A stretch of DNA of 64,000 bases, taken from the NCBI GenBank assembly GCA_963732695.1, contig CAVTAP010000021.1, positions 558,001 to 622,000 of the forward strand, read 5' to 3'. Below are positions 34,327 to 43,229 of this stretch, one piece after another. Numbering within the stretch: position 1 is the first letter of the stretch; every line of letters starts with the position of its first letter. Under the pieces are notes generated by a model that was not told the origin of the DNA, made no database searches, and saw only the letters and a program-made list of their open reading frames with translations. The position numbers and the translations under genes are program-made. The DNA comes from CADEDH01 sp963732695 (GTDB taxonomy: Bacteria; Actinomycetota; Acidimicrobiia; Acidimicrobiales; SZUA-35).

Positions 34327-34850
34327 TACCTCCCGGTCTCCGGCCTATACCGGTCGAAGGTCTCGTCGATGGCGTGACCAATCGAGTCATGGTTGTTCTG
34401 GTTTGGAGGACAGCCGATCGGTGGATGTGGACTGACCCATCACAAAGGGAACAGGGGGCAGGGCCGTCATGATTGACGGTGCGTTCAATGTGTACGACCT
34501 CGCCGCCTCCCAGATCCGCTATTCGGAGTCGAATGCTTCGAAGCTGGTCCCGGACGTGCTGGTGGGGGTTTGAGCCTCCCGCACTCCGCCTGGGGACCGA
34601 TGCGTTACTGACCTCGCACCACGAGGCACACCGCTCGCACAGCCGGAGCGATGTGCTGATCGTTGCGCGTATCGGTGACACCGGTCACAACGGTAGCCGC
34701 AACCCTGTGGCGGTACGTCATTTGGGGGACGGCCCCCCAGCGAAGAGGGCCGTCCAGACACAGGCGCAGGAAACTCGCCGACAAATCGTCGCGTAGCTCG
34801 TCGAAAGGCCCGCTGCGACTTGGCCGCTCAGATCGACGCGGTTGGGAAGG
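34327..34850. other. 524-bp stretch without a convincing gene (island)
   Basis: Base composition is lower in GC than the flanks. Several short overlapping frames exist on both strands but none has consistent coding character. The best is a 34-residue frame at 34469-34573 (plus; MIDGAFNVYDLAAS, then a stop), which looks like the truncated start of a lost protein. No RNA gene or clear repeat is seen. Confidence 0.5.
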
Positions 34851-35627
34851 TCAGACAGGTGAGGGTGTCTGGCCCGGTCTGTCCTTGAGTAGGGCCTCGG
34901 GGATCGAGTCGGGTACGTCGGGCCTATCGCGACGACGGGTCTCCCAAATGAAGGCAGCACCCATCACGGTGCACACCAATCCGAGGCCGGCGAGTAACGC
35001 AGCGACGCCGAGCGCAAGTTGCAGTGTGCTGTGTGTTGCCGCGCCCACACCGAGTTCGGCCACAAGTGCATGGGCGGTCCCGCTCCACGCCATCTCTCGA
35101 GCTGCCGCCTCGACGGGAACGTCACGGTCGAACCCGGTCCAGTACCGACCGTTGACCTCGAAATCGCAGGTCACACCCTCGGCTGGGAACGGGACCGGCA
35201 CAGGGACCATCTGGCCGTTGCAATCGAACTCGGTCGCCAGACCGTTGTCACCGGTCAGATCAGCCTGGCTTAGCGTCACCTTCTGGGTGCCGTGCAGCGT
35301 GTGGTACGAGATCGTCGCCATCTGGTACATGTACTCGGTGGCACTGTTGACGAGCGGATCATTGGGGTCGAGGTCGGACTCGACGATTGGGAAGCCCCAG
35401 TCGTCTTCCAACAACGACCTGATCGCCAACCCGCCCTCGACTTCGCCGCGGTCGACGAGTTGGCCGTCCTCGTTGTAGCTCAGTTCGACGTTCTGAACCT
35501 CGCTGAACGACTGCAACGAAGTGTATCCACCTTGCACTTTACCGTAGGCAACGCCGGCTCCGATGAAGTAGCCGATCCCAACAACGAGGAGAAAGATCCC
35601 GAGTAGCCCGAGGGGTTTCCTCAGCAT
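34851..35627 (-). CDS. Two-helix membrane protein of unknown function
   Basis: This 258-residue protein has an N-terminal membrane helix (about 6-29, LGIFLLVVGIGYFIGAGVAY) and a second near the C-terminus (about 203-228, LGVAALLAGLGLVCTVMGAA). A 170-residue, mostly extracytoplasmic domain with two Cys (CNG and CDF contexts) and acidic loops lies between. A short basic tail faces the cytoplasm. I recognise no family. The ordered sequence and good start (ATG at 35627) argue for a real gene, carried by the lower-GC island and possibly acquired. Confidence 0.7.
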   Translation of the reverse strand: MLRKPLGLLGIFLLVVGIGYFIGAGVAYGKVQGGYTSLQSFSEVQNVELSYNEDGQLVDRGEVEGGLAIRSLLEDDWGFPIVESDLDPNDPLVNSATEYMYQMATISYHTLHGTQKVTLSQADLTGDNGLATEFDCNGQMVPVPVPFPAEGVTCDFEVNGRYWTGFDRDVPVEAAAREMAWSGTAHALVAELGVGAATHSTLQLALGVAALLAGLGLVCTVMGAAFIWETRRRDRPDVPDSIPEALLKDRPGQTPSPV

Positions 35628-35851
35628 GAGAACTCAGTCTCTTTGTTCCAACGATTCATGTGAACGTTCCCTTCGTGGCATCGAATGTGAACGCTCGAAC
35701 CCCGGTTGACCCACCGCACCAGAAGGGCAAGGTCGGTTCGAGAGCACGGAAAGGCAAAGCGGCTGCGGCCAACGACCGGCCTGAACTCTGCAACAAGGTG
35801 CACTCCTGAGATCCGAGCGAGATTGACTAGCGCTACCAGGGTCCGGAGCAT
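35621..35851 (-). CDS. Short unassigned reading frame
   Basis: A 76-residue frame (MLRTLVALVNLARISGVHLV at the start, then RTDLALLVRWVNRG) overlaps the start of the membrane-protein gene by 7 bp. It could be a remnant of a larger protein, but I recognise nothing. Upstream in the same phase it is closed. Confidence 0.25.
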   Translation of the reverse strand: MLRTLVALVNLARISGVHLVAEFRPVVGRSRFAFPCSRTDLALLVRWVNRGSSVHIRCHEGNVHMNRWNKETEFSC

Positions 35852-36060
35852 CGCCCCTGAGCCGGCGGCGTCCGCCCGCTCAACACGTAAGGGGTCTTGT
35901 CGTGGTTTCTCAGCAGTACCCCCGCCCGAGGCGTCCGAAACAGAGGTCGTCGCTCCATCGAGAGTCAGAGCGCCAGCTCGGCCGAGGTCGTGGCCGGAGC
36001 TCCGCCGTCACGGCGGGTACGCCATCCGTACGGACCTCGGTCCGGACCCGCCAACGACTG
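35852..36060. other. Gap with no identifiable gene (island)
   Basis: Only low-complexity Arg/Pro-rich frames occur on either strand here, between the unassigned frame and the truncated transporter. Nothing supports a gene. Confidence 0.5.
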
Positions 36061-36740
36061 TCATCGATGGTTTTCGACGGGCTGTGCGATCGGTGCTTGT
36101 CGAACGCCGCTTCGGCGGCCGGCTGCTACGGCGGCAAGGACGATGAGTGCGGTGATGATGCCGTTGCGTGTGAGTTGTTCGCCGAGAAGCGGCCAGGCCC
36201 AGAGCAGGGTGAGGGAGGGCTGGAGGAGTTGGAGTTGGCCGGCCCGTGCGATGCCGATGCGGGCGATGCCCGAGTACCAGGCGAGGTAGGCGAGGTACAT
36301 GGGGAACAGGGCTGACAAGGCGAAGGCAGCGACGGATTCTGTCGACGCCTGTAGGAGGTCTGGGAGTCCGATGAGGCTGGCGGGGATCGTGATGGGGAGG
36401 GCGAGCACGAGGGCCCAGGACATCACTTTCCACCCGGCCATGGTGCGGGCGAGGAGGCCGCCTTCGGCGAAGCCGATCGCTGCGCTGACGACGGTCATCG
36501 CCAGGAGCAGGTCGGCGAGGTGTAGCGAGCCACCACCGCTGTTGAGGGCGAAGGCTACGACGGCGACCATGCCTACGATTCCGGAGCACCAGTACAGGCG
36601 TGTCGGTCGCTCGCCCGCTCTGATGACAGCGGCCCCTGCGGTGGCGAGCGGTAGCAGGCCGAGCACGATAGCTCCATGACTGCTCGGCGTGTATCGGAGC
36701 GCGAACGCTGTGAGCAGAGGAAAGCCGATGACGGGTACCT
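36061..36740 (-). pseudogene. EamA/DMT-family transporter, 5'-truncated
   Basis: The readable part (about 225 residues) carries about eight membrane helices of a drug/metabolite-transporter protein: FALRYTPSSHGAIVLGLLPL, WCSGIVGMVAVVAFALNSGG, and the second EamA repeat with AWYSGIARIGIARAGQLQLL followed by QPSLTLLWAWPLLGEQLT. The first ~60 residues and the start codon are missing. At about 36735-36740 the sequence switches to an integrase fragment on the other strand, so the 5' end was lost by recombination. The frame continues open beyond the junction, but those residues are antisense to the integrase. Confidence 0.75.
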
Positions 36741-37027
<287 letters not shown>

Positions 37028-37093
37028 AGATGGGAGCCCTCACGATAGCGCCTCCGTCTGGCGGCGCGGTGCGTCTTTGCTCGCCACCCGAGG

Positions 37094-38095
37094 TCAGGGA
37101 TGGTTGACGGCCTTGGGCGGCTCGAAGCCCTCTTCGTCGAGCTGGGAGTGGATGTAGATGGGCCGGGCCTTGGGCTTGCGGGGCGTGATCTGGGCCGGTG
37201 GCCGGGTGAACGGGGCCGCCTTCGGGGCTGCGGCCGGCTCGGCCTCGGCCTCCGGTTCGGGCTCCAGATCGGGGGCGGCGGGCACGGTCTCGGGCTGCAC
37301 AGTGCTGGGCTGCACAGTGCTGGGCTGCACGGTGCTGGGCTGCACGGTCCCGGGCTGCACGGTGTCCTGCTGCGCCGGCGCGGGCGGTAGCACGTCGACC
37401 TCGATCGGCGGGTCGGGCAGCACATCGACCTCGATCGGGGGATCGGCGACCGGAGCTGGGGCCGGCGCCGGGGTGGACGCCCGGGCGGGGGTGGGAGTGG
37501 CTGAGGGCGCCTCGTCGGCCGAAGTGCCCCACTCCATCTGGATCAGGGCCTCGACGAAGCTGGACACGGCGTGCCCACCCGACGAGATGGGGCTCTTGTA
37601 GGAGCGGTCGACCCGGTCGTGGTTGGGGCCGATGGCCGACGCCAGCACGGTGGAGGTGGTGGCCGCCGGCGGCTGGCGCACCAGGCCGGCCCGGCGGGCC
37701 TCCTCGCGGGCCCGCAGCATCCGGCCCCCCAGATAGGAGGCGATGGCGAGATGGACGGCCAGGGTCACCGTCATGAGGCCGAACAGCCAGACGAAACGCC
37801 CCCGCAGCGCCACCGCCAGCAGGAACGAGGCGAAGGTGGCGAACATGGTGCCGAGCAGGGCCTGACGACGCCGGGCCACCGGGGAACGCTGACGCCACCC
37901 GTGCCACCCGAACCGGCCCACCGGCTCGATCTCCCAGAAGTCTGGATCGCCCCCGCCGTCCGGGTCCTCCGAGGCGCCCCCCACCGCCCACTCGGCCTCC
38001 GACGGACGGAAGCCTCCGAACAGCGGGCGCCCCAGCACCCAGATCCAGGCCAGCGCGAGACCGGCCGCTACCGCGACCTGGACCGCGGTGCCCAT
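37094..38095 (-). CDS. Membrane protein with short tandem repeats, cotranscribed with moaC
   Basis: This 333-residue protein starts at ATG 38095, overlapping the moaC stop as TAATG. There is a membrane helix near residues 4-22, a further hydrophobic pair around 80-115, then a cytoplasmic or external region that ends in low-complexity sequence. That region contains a twice-repeated DPPIEVDVLP and five TVQPS-type pentapeptide repeats (DNA repeats at about 37290-37375). The ordered C-terminus reads IYIHSQLDEEGFEPPKAVNH. I do not recognise the family. Its tight link to moaC/moaA/moeA may be only transcriptional. Confidence 0.72.
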   Translation of the reverse strand: MGTAVQVAVAAGLALAWIWVLGRPLFGGFRPSEAEWAVGGASEDPDGGGDPDFWEIEPVGRFGWHGWRQRSPVARRRQALLGTMFATFASFLLAVALRGRFVWLFGLMTVTLAVHLAIASYLGGRMLRAREEARRAGLVRQPPAATTSTVLASAIGPNHDRVDRSYKSPISSGGHAVSSFVEALIQMEWGTSADEAPSATPTPARASTPAPAPAPVADPPIEVDVLPDPPIEVDVLPPAPAQQDTVQPGTVQPSTVQPSTVQPSTVQPETVPAAPDLEPEPEAEAEPAAAPKAAPFTRPPAQITPRKPKARPIYIHSQLDEEGFEPPKAVNHP

Positions 38096-38616
38096 TACAT
38101 CGTGTGCCTCTCGGAGCCGCCACCATCGGACCGCACGGGCTCCGTGCGCCGGTAGGACCCCGACTTGCCTCCGGTCTTCTCCCACAGGGCGATCTCACCG
38201 ATCACCATGCTCTTGTCGGCCGACTTGCACATGTCGTACACGGTCAGGGCGGCGACCGAGCAGGCGGTGAGCGCCTCCATCTCGACGCCGGTGCGATCGA
38301 CCGTGTCCACCTGGGACTCGATCTCGATGTGGTCGTCCTGGATGTCGAAGTTGACCGAGACGGCCCCGATCATCACCGAGTGGCACAGCGGCAGGAGATC
38401 GGCCGTGCGCTTGGCCGCCTGGATGGCGGCCACCCGGGCCACCGCCAGCACGTCACCCTTGGTGACGGCACCCCGGGCCACGAGGGCCGTGGTCTCGGGC
38501 TTCATGTACACCCGCCCCCGGGCGACCGCTCGACGGAACGTGGGCTCCTTAGGAGACACGTCCACCATGCGTGCCCGCCCAAGGGGATCCAAATGAGTCA
38601 ATTCGCGCTCGGCCAC
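38095..38616 (-). CDS. moaC: Cyclic pyranopterin monophosphate synthase MoaC
   Basis: This 173-residue protein matches MoaC: LTHLDPLGRARMVDVSPKEP at the start, KGDVLAVARVAAIQAAKRTA, DLLPLCHSVMIGAVSVNF with the active-site loop, DRTGVEMEALTACSVAALTV, and DMCKSADKSMVIG near the end. MoaC closes the pterin ring after MoaA in molybdenum-cofactor synthesis. The GTG start at 38616 lies 48 bp after the moaA stop on the same strand. The stop overlaps the start of the next membrane-protein gene. Confidence 0.96.
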   Translation of the reverse strand: MAERELTHLDPLGRARMVDVSPKEPTFRRAVARGRVYMKPETTALVARGAVTKGDVLAVARVAAIQAAKRTADLLPLCHSVMIGAVSVNFDIQDDHIEIESQVDTVDRTGVEMEALTACSVAALTVYDMCKSADKSMVIGEIALWEKTGGKSGSYRRTEPVRSDGGGSERHTM

Positions 38617-38663
38617 CCCTCCACGCTAGTGCGAAATCAGGGCGAAATGGAGGCACGTCCGGC

Positions 38664-39659
38664 TCAACCGCCGATCTGGCTCATCGACTTCGACGGGCGC
38701 AGGAAGTGAACCTGGCCAATGGCGTGCCCCGCCCATTTCCGGTCGATCTCGCCGGCCACGGCGGCCGCCAGGTCGTCGTCGGAGCCGCCGTCGCGCAGGA
38801 TCGAGCGGAGATCGGAGTGACCGAGGGCGAACAGGCAGTTGCGCAGCTGGCCCTCGGCCGTGAGGCGCATCCGGTCGCAGCTGCCGCAGAACGGCTCGGT
38901 GACGCTGGCGATCACGCCGAACTCGCCGGCGCCGTCGTCGTAGACGAAGCGCTCGGCCGGGCTCGAGCCCCGCTCGATGGGGTGGAAGTCGAAATGCTCG
39001 GCGGCCCGGGCCACGATCTCGGCGTGGGGCACCACCCGGTCCGACGACCATTCGCCCTGGGCGTCGAGCGGCATGAACTCGATGAACCGGATGACCACGC
39101 CCTTGCGGCGGCCCAGGTGGAGGAAGTCGACCACCTCGTCGTCGTTGATGCCCCGCATGAGCACCACGTTCAGCTTCACCGGCTCGAACCCGGCCCGCAC
39201 GGCGGCATCGATCCCCTCCAGCACGGAGGTGAGCGAGTCGCGCCGGGTGAGCTGCTGGAAGCGGTCGGCCCGGAGGGAGTCGATGCTGATGTTCACCCGC
39301 TTCAGCCCGGCCGCCCGCAGGTCGTCGGCCTGCTGGGCCAGGGTGGCGCCGTTGGTGGTCATCGACAGCTCGACCCCCAGGGCGGCCAGCTTGGCCACCA
39401 GGATCGGCAGGCGGGCCCGCATGGTGGGCTCGCCACCGGTGAGGCGGACGGTGCGGACGCCGCACTGCTCGGCCAGCACCCGGGTGATCCGCTCGATCTC
39501 CTCGAAGGTGAGCACATCGGACCGGTCGAGCCACACCATGCCCTCGGCCGGCATGCAGTATTCGCACCGGAAGTTGCACCGGTCGGTGACCGAGATGCGC
39601 AGATCGGTGTGGACTCTCCCGAATCGATCGACCAGCTGCCTGTTACCCACGAGGACCAC
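38664..39659 (-). CDS. moaA: GTP 3',8-cyclase MoaA
   Basis: This 331-residue radical-SAM enzyme has the N-terminal cluster motif CNFRCEYC (Cys28, Cys32, Cys35), a GGEPT segment, and the second cluster CGSCDRMRLTAEGQLRNC near the C-terminus. It ends in Gly-Gly, needed in MoaA for activity. With MoaC it makes cyclic pyranopterin monophosphate from GTP. The GTG start at 39659 is likely; a second GTG three codons on is possible. The neighbours moeA and moaC are on the same strand, 60 and 48 bp away. Confidence 0.97.
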   Translation of the reverse strand: MVLVGNRQLVDRFGRVHTDLRISVTDRCNFRCEYCMPAEGMVWLDRSDVLTFEEIERITRVLAEQCGVRTVRLTGGEPTMRARLPILVAKLAALGVELSMTTNGATLAQQADDLRAAGLKRVNISIDSLRADRFQQLTRRDSLTSVLEGIDAAVRAGFEPVKLNVVLMRGINDDEVVDFLHLGRRKGVVIRFIEFMPLDAQGEWSSDRVVPHAEIVARAAEHFDFHPIERGSSPAERFVYDDGAGEFGVIASVTEPFCGSCDRMRLTAEGQLRNCLFALGHSDLRSILRDGGSDDDLAAAVAGEIDRKWAGHAIGQVHFLRPSKSMSQIGG

Positions 39660-39719
39660 GATACCGGGCCGCCCCGACGGGCCAGGAACCAGGGCCCTAA
39701 TTCGGTTGGCCGCGCTGCC

Positions 39720-40928
39720 TCATCCCAGGTACATGACCCGCACGCTGCCCCCCGGTTCGACCCCTTCGCCGTCGGGCAGGACGGCCAGGCCGTTGGCCGA
39801 GGCCATGGCCAGCAGATGATGGGAACCCTGACCCCCGGCCGAGCGGACCCGCCATGCCCCGTCACCACGCTGGGTGACTACCACGCGCAGGAAGTGGGTC
39901 TTGCCATCGGGCTCCCGGCGCAGGCCGTCCTCGGCCAGGGCCCACAGATGGGGGCGCTCGGCGTCGAGGCGGCCCATCATGCGGCGCAGGGCGGGCCGGG
40001 CGAACAGCTCGAAGCTGACCATGGACGACACCGGGTTGCCGGGCAGGCCGAACACGGGCGTGCCGGTCATCACCCCGAAGGCCAGGGGCTTGGCCGGCTT
40101 GATGGCCACCTGCATCCAGTTGAAGTCGCCCAGGTCGCTGAGGATCGCCTTGATCAGGTCGTAGTCGCCCATCGAGACACCACCCGAGGTGATGACGGCG
40201 TCGGTCTGCTCCACCGCCCGGTCGAGGGCGGTGCGGATGGCCCGCTCGTCGTCCCGGATGAGCCCGAGGTCCACCGGGTGGCAGCCGGCCTCGGCCACCA
40301 GCGACAGCAGGGTGAGCCGGTTGGAGTCTCGGATCTGGCCCGGCTGGAGCGGCTGGGGGCCCTCCACCAGCTCGTCACCGGTGGACATGACGCCCACCCG
40401 GGGCCGCCGGTACACCTTCACCGTCTCCCGCCCGATGCTGGCCAACACGCCCAGATGGCCGGGGGTGAGCAGCGTGCCCGGGTGGAACACCTCGGTACCG
40501 GGCCGGATGTCGTCGCCCGCCGGGCGCACATGGTTGCCCGGCGGCACCTCGGCCAGGATCATCACGTCGAAACCGGCGGGCCGGGTGAGCTCCACCATCA
40601 CCACGGCGTCGGCCCCCTCCGGCATGGGGGCGCCGGTCATGATCCGCATCGCCTCCCCCGACTCGAGGGCCCGGGGGGCCACGCCTCCGGCGGGCACGGT
40701 GGCCGATACGGCCAACACCTTGGGGCTGGTCTTGGTCGCCCCTCGTGTGTCGACGGCCCGGACGGCGTACCCGTCCATGGCGGTGTTGGCGAACGGCGGG
40801 ATGGCCTCGGTGGCCGTCACCGTCTCGGCCAGCACCATCTCCCGGGCGGCCGTGATCGGCACGTCGACGATCGGCAGCACGATCAGGTCACGGTTGATCC
40901 TGGTCCGGGCCTCTTCCAGCGAGATCAT
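39720..40928 (-). CDS. moeA: Molybdopterin molybdenumtransferase MoeA
   Basis: This 402-residue protein has the MoeA domains in order: ISLEEARTRINRDL, PPFANTAMDGYAVRA, AMRIMTGAPMPEGADAVVMV and the MoCF domain ITSGGVSMGDYDLIKAILSD. The C-terminal domain has GLPGNPVSSMVSFELF. MoeA inserts molybdate into adenylylated molybdopterin. It is the first of a minus-strand run with moaA and moaC. These genes support the sulfite-oxidase-like Mo enzyme encoded at 17-19 kb. Confidence 0.96.
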   Translation of the reverse strand: MISLEEARTRINRDLIVLPIVDVPITAAREMVLAETVTATEAIPPFANTAMDGYAVRAVDTRGATKTSPKVLAVSATVPAGGVAPRALESGEAMRIMTGAPMPEGADAVVMVELTRPAGFDVMILAEVPPGNHVRPAGDDIRPGTEVFHPGTLLTPGHLGVLASIGRETVKVYRRPRVGVMSTGDELVEGPQPLQPGQIRDSNRLTLLSLVAEAGCHPVDLGLIRDDERAIRTALDRAVEQTDAVITSGGVSMGDYDLIKAILSDLGDFNWMQVAIKPAKPLAFGVMTGTPVFGLPGNPVSSMVSFELFARPALRRMMGRLDAERPHLWALAEDGLRREPDGKTHFLRVVVTQRGDGAWRVRSAGGQGSHHLLAMASANGLAVLPDGEGVEPGGSVRVMYLG

Positions 40929-40948
40929 GGGCTAAAACTAGCCGGCCG

Positions 40949-41836
40949 TCAGGAGACCAGGCCCTCTCGGACGGCTACCTCGGCCAGGATCTCGCGGAAG
41001 GCGGGGCCCAGGTCGGGCCGTTCCAGCGCCAGCTCCACCACCGCCCGCAGGTAATCGATCTTCTTACCCGTGTCGAAGCGCCCCTCGCTGAACGTGTAGC
41101 CCAGCAGCGGCTCGTCGGCCATGAGGCGGACCATGGCATCGGTGATCTGGATCTCGCCCCCCACGCCAGGGGGCGTGGCGTCGATGTGGTCGAAGATGGC
41201 CGGGGTGAACAGGTAGCGGCCCATGATGGCCAGGTTGGAGGGGGCCGCCTCGGGCGCCGGCTTCTCCACCAGCTCCCCCACCGACACCACCCGGGGGTCG
41301 GCCGTGGGCTCGGCGGCGGCGCACCCGTACGACGAGATCTCGTCTTTCGGCACCTCCATGAGGGCCACCACCGAGCACTGGTGGCGGTCGTAGGTGTCGA
41401 GCATGCCCTTCAACACCCCGGCCCGGGGGTGCATGATGTCGTCGCCCAGGAGCACCACGAAGGGCTCGTGGCCCACGTGGTTGCGGGCCGTGCCGATGGC
41501 GTGCCCCAGCCCCAGGGCCTCGCCCTGGCGCACGTAGTGGATCTGGGCCAGCTCGGCCAGAGCTTTCAGCTCGGCCGCGTCCTCGTGGCGGCCTTTGGCC
41601 TCCAGCGCCGCCTCCAGGTCGAGAAGGCGGTCGAAGTGGTCCTCCAGCACCTTCTTGTGGCGGGAGGTGATGACCAGGATGTCCTCGATGCCGGCGTCGA
41701 CCGCCTCCTCGATCACGTACTGGATCACGGGGCGGTCCACCACCGGCAGCATCTCCTTGGGCACGGCCTTGGAGAACGGCAGGAAGCGGGTACCGAGACC
41801 AGCGGCGGGGATGACGGCCTTGCGAACACGGGGCAC
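40949..41836 (-). CDS. galU: UTP-glucose-1-phosphate uridylyltransferase GalU
   Basis: This 295-residue nucleotidyltransferase begins VRKAVIPAAGLGTRFLPFSK with the sugar-nucleotide binding loop, then KEMLPVVDRPVIQYVIEEAV, LGLGHAIGTARNHVGHEPFV, VLLGDDIMH and GVGGEIQITDAMV. It makes UDP-glucose for polysaccharide and glycolipid synthesis. The GTG at 41836 has a GGAGGTTTCC ribosome site. It lies 20 bp upstream of moeA on the same strand, so cotranscription is likely. Confidence 0.95.
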   Translation of the reverse strand: MPRVRKAVIPAAGLGTRFLPFSKAVPKEMLPVVDRPVIQYVIEEAVDAGIEDILVITSRHKKVLEDHFDRLLDLEAALEAKGRHEDAAELKALAELAQIHYVRQGEALGLGHAIGTARNHVGHEPFVVLLGDDIMHPRAGVLKGMLDTYDRHQCSVVALMEVPKDEISSYGCAAAEPTADPRVVSVGELVEKPAPEAAPSNLAIMGRYLFTPAIFDHIDATPPGVGGEIQITDAMVRLMADEPLLGYTFSEGRFDTGKKIDYLRAVVELALERPDLGPAFREILAEVAVREGLVS

Positions 41837-42037
41837 GGAAACCTCCGGAGGGATGCAGCGGTTGGCGGCGGGTGGGCGATCCCTGCGCCGCCAGGCTACC
41901 GGGAACAGCTGGTTGTGGCGGTAGGATGGCACGTCGGTATCCCGAGCCGGTGTCACCGGTTCGGGTTTCCGGTTCGAGGCGCCGGGCGCCCCGACCCCAT
42001 CGAGCTTTCCCCTTCCACGAGACGCCAATCACGAACG

Positions 42038-42415
42038 ATGCCTGTCTACGAGTACAAATGCACCGAGTGCACCGAGCGGTTCGAGGTCGAGCAGCGGATC
42101 TCCGACGATCCCCTGACCACGATGGAAGGCTGCACGGTGGCCGGTGACGGCCAGCACCACCTGAAGAAGGTGTTCAGCTCGATCGGGATCTCGTTCAAGG
42201 GAGGCGGCTTCTACCGCAACGACTCCCGCGGCGGATCGAAGTCGTCGAGCACCGCCCCGGCGAAGCCCGACTCGTCGTCGGGCTCGTCCGACAGCGGGAG
42301 CTCGTCCGACAGCGGGAGCTCGTCCAACGGCAAGACCGAGTCGTCGAGCACGGCCTCGTCGGGGTCCACGTCGACGCCCTCGACGCCGAGCACGTCGTCA
42401 TCCTCGTCGGACTGA
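42038..42415 (+). CDS. FmdB-type zinc-ribbon protein with Ser-rich tail
   Basis: This 125-residue protein has the FmdB start MPVYEYKCTECTERFEVEQR with the first Cys pair (8 and 11). In the usual second knuckle CPxCG the sequence is EGCTVAGDGQHHLKKVF, with one Cys and two His, so zinc binding may use a CCCH or HH variant. The rest (about residues 60-125) is almost pure Ser/Thr/Gly, an unstructured tail. FmdB-family proteins are small putative regulators. It is divergent from galU. Confidence 0.85.
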   Translation: MPVYEYKCTECTERFEVEQRISDDPLTTMEGCTVAGDGQHHLKKVFSSIGISFKGGGFYRNDSRGGSKSSSTAPAKPDSSSGSSDSGSSSDSGSSSNGKTESSSTASSGSTSTPSTPSTSSSSSD

Positions 42416-42450
42416 ATCCCGCCGCCTTCCTGGAATCTCCTCACCCCGGT

Positions 42451-42466
42451 GTCTCACCGGTGAGAC
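42451..42466. promoter_or_regulatory. 16-bp perfect palindrome
   Basis: GTCTCACCGGTGAGAC is its own reverse complement. It lies 36 bp after the FmdB stop and 155 bp before the CpaB-like start, so it may be an operator or a terminator stem. Confidence 0.35.
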
Positions 42467-42620
42467 GCTCCGCCACGAGATCCGGGCCTGCCACTTCCCC
42501 CTTACCGGTTCCTGCCCGAGGGAAGTCCCATGCCCCGATCCCCGTCCGCCATCATCCGACCCCTGGCCGTCCCCGCTGGCGGGCCCGCTGGCGGCCCCAC
42601 CCCGCCCCGACCCGGGCCCG

Positions 42621-43151
42621 GTGCCCCCGATCGTGCGGCTCCGGCTCCGTTTGCGCCGGCGCCGCCGCCACCGGACCGCCGCGGTGGGCCTGGCCCTCCT
42701 GGTCGGCGGCCTGGCCGGCGCCGGCTGGGCCGGATCCGGCCCGCTGACCGCCGCCCTCTCCCCCGTCCGCACCCTGACCGGAGCCGACCGGCCATCCCCG
42801 GCGGGCGAACCGGTGCTCGCCCCGGCTGATGACCCCGACGACCATCCGGCGCCCGCCGCCCCGGCGGCCCCCTCGTCACAGGCCGCCGGGCGGCTCGGGC
42901 TGCGGCCGGGCGAGCGGGCGGTGGCGCTGGCCGCTCCGGCCGCGCTACCCCCGATCGAGCCGGGCGACGAGGTGGAGCTGGTGGCGGTGGCCGTGGACGA
43001 GCTCGGCGCCGTGGTGGCCGAGCCCCTGCCGGCGCCGGGACGGGTGCTGGCCGTCGACGACGAAGCCGTCACCGTGGCCCTCCCCGCCGCCGACGCCGTG
43101 GTCGCCCTGCGCCATCAGGCCGACGGCCCGATCGAGCTCCTGCTCCGCTGA
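42621..43151 (+). CDS. Flp pilus CpaB/SAF-like membrane-anchored protein
   Basis: This 176-residue protein starts with a basic Arg-rich stretch and one membrane helix (about residues 19-40), then an Ala/Pro linker. A SAF/RcpC-like domain follows with GRLGLRPGERAVALAAPAAL, IEPGDEVELVAVAVD and PGRVLAVDDEAVTVALPAAD. Similar CpaB proteins help assemble Flp/Tad pili, but no other pilus gene is present in the window. The GTG at 42621 is the first start after a stop. Membrane-anchored, outside-facing. Confidence 0.68.
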   Translation: MPPIVRLRLRLRRRRRHRTAAVGLALLVGGLAGAGWAGSGPLTAALSPVRTLTGADRPSPAGEPVLAPADDPDDHPAPAAPAAPSSQAAGRLGLRPGERAVALAAPAALPPIEPGDEVELVAVAVDELGAVVAEPLPAPGRVLAVDDEAVTVALPAADAVVALRHQADGPIELLLR

Positions 43152-43229
43152 CCGCCGGCCGATCATCCCCTCCCCGTTCTGGTGTCTCCGGCCGTCACCC
43201 GTGATCGGCCTGGACACCAGATCGGGGCT

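Noticed and set aside
34473..34796. A 107-residue plus-strand protein in the island.
   Set aside because: Arg/Ser/His-rich with no ordered segments, and overlapped by equally weak frames on the other strand.
37290..37375. Short regularly spaced repeats as a CRISPR or VNTR array.
   Set aside because: They are in-frame codons for a TVQPS-type protein repeat, not spaced by unique sequence.
38571..41054. An 827-residue plus-strand frame opposite moaC, moaA and moeA.
   Set aside because: His/Gly/Pro/Arg-rich composition is typical of antisense frames in high-GC DNA; the minus-strand Moco genes have full motifs.
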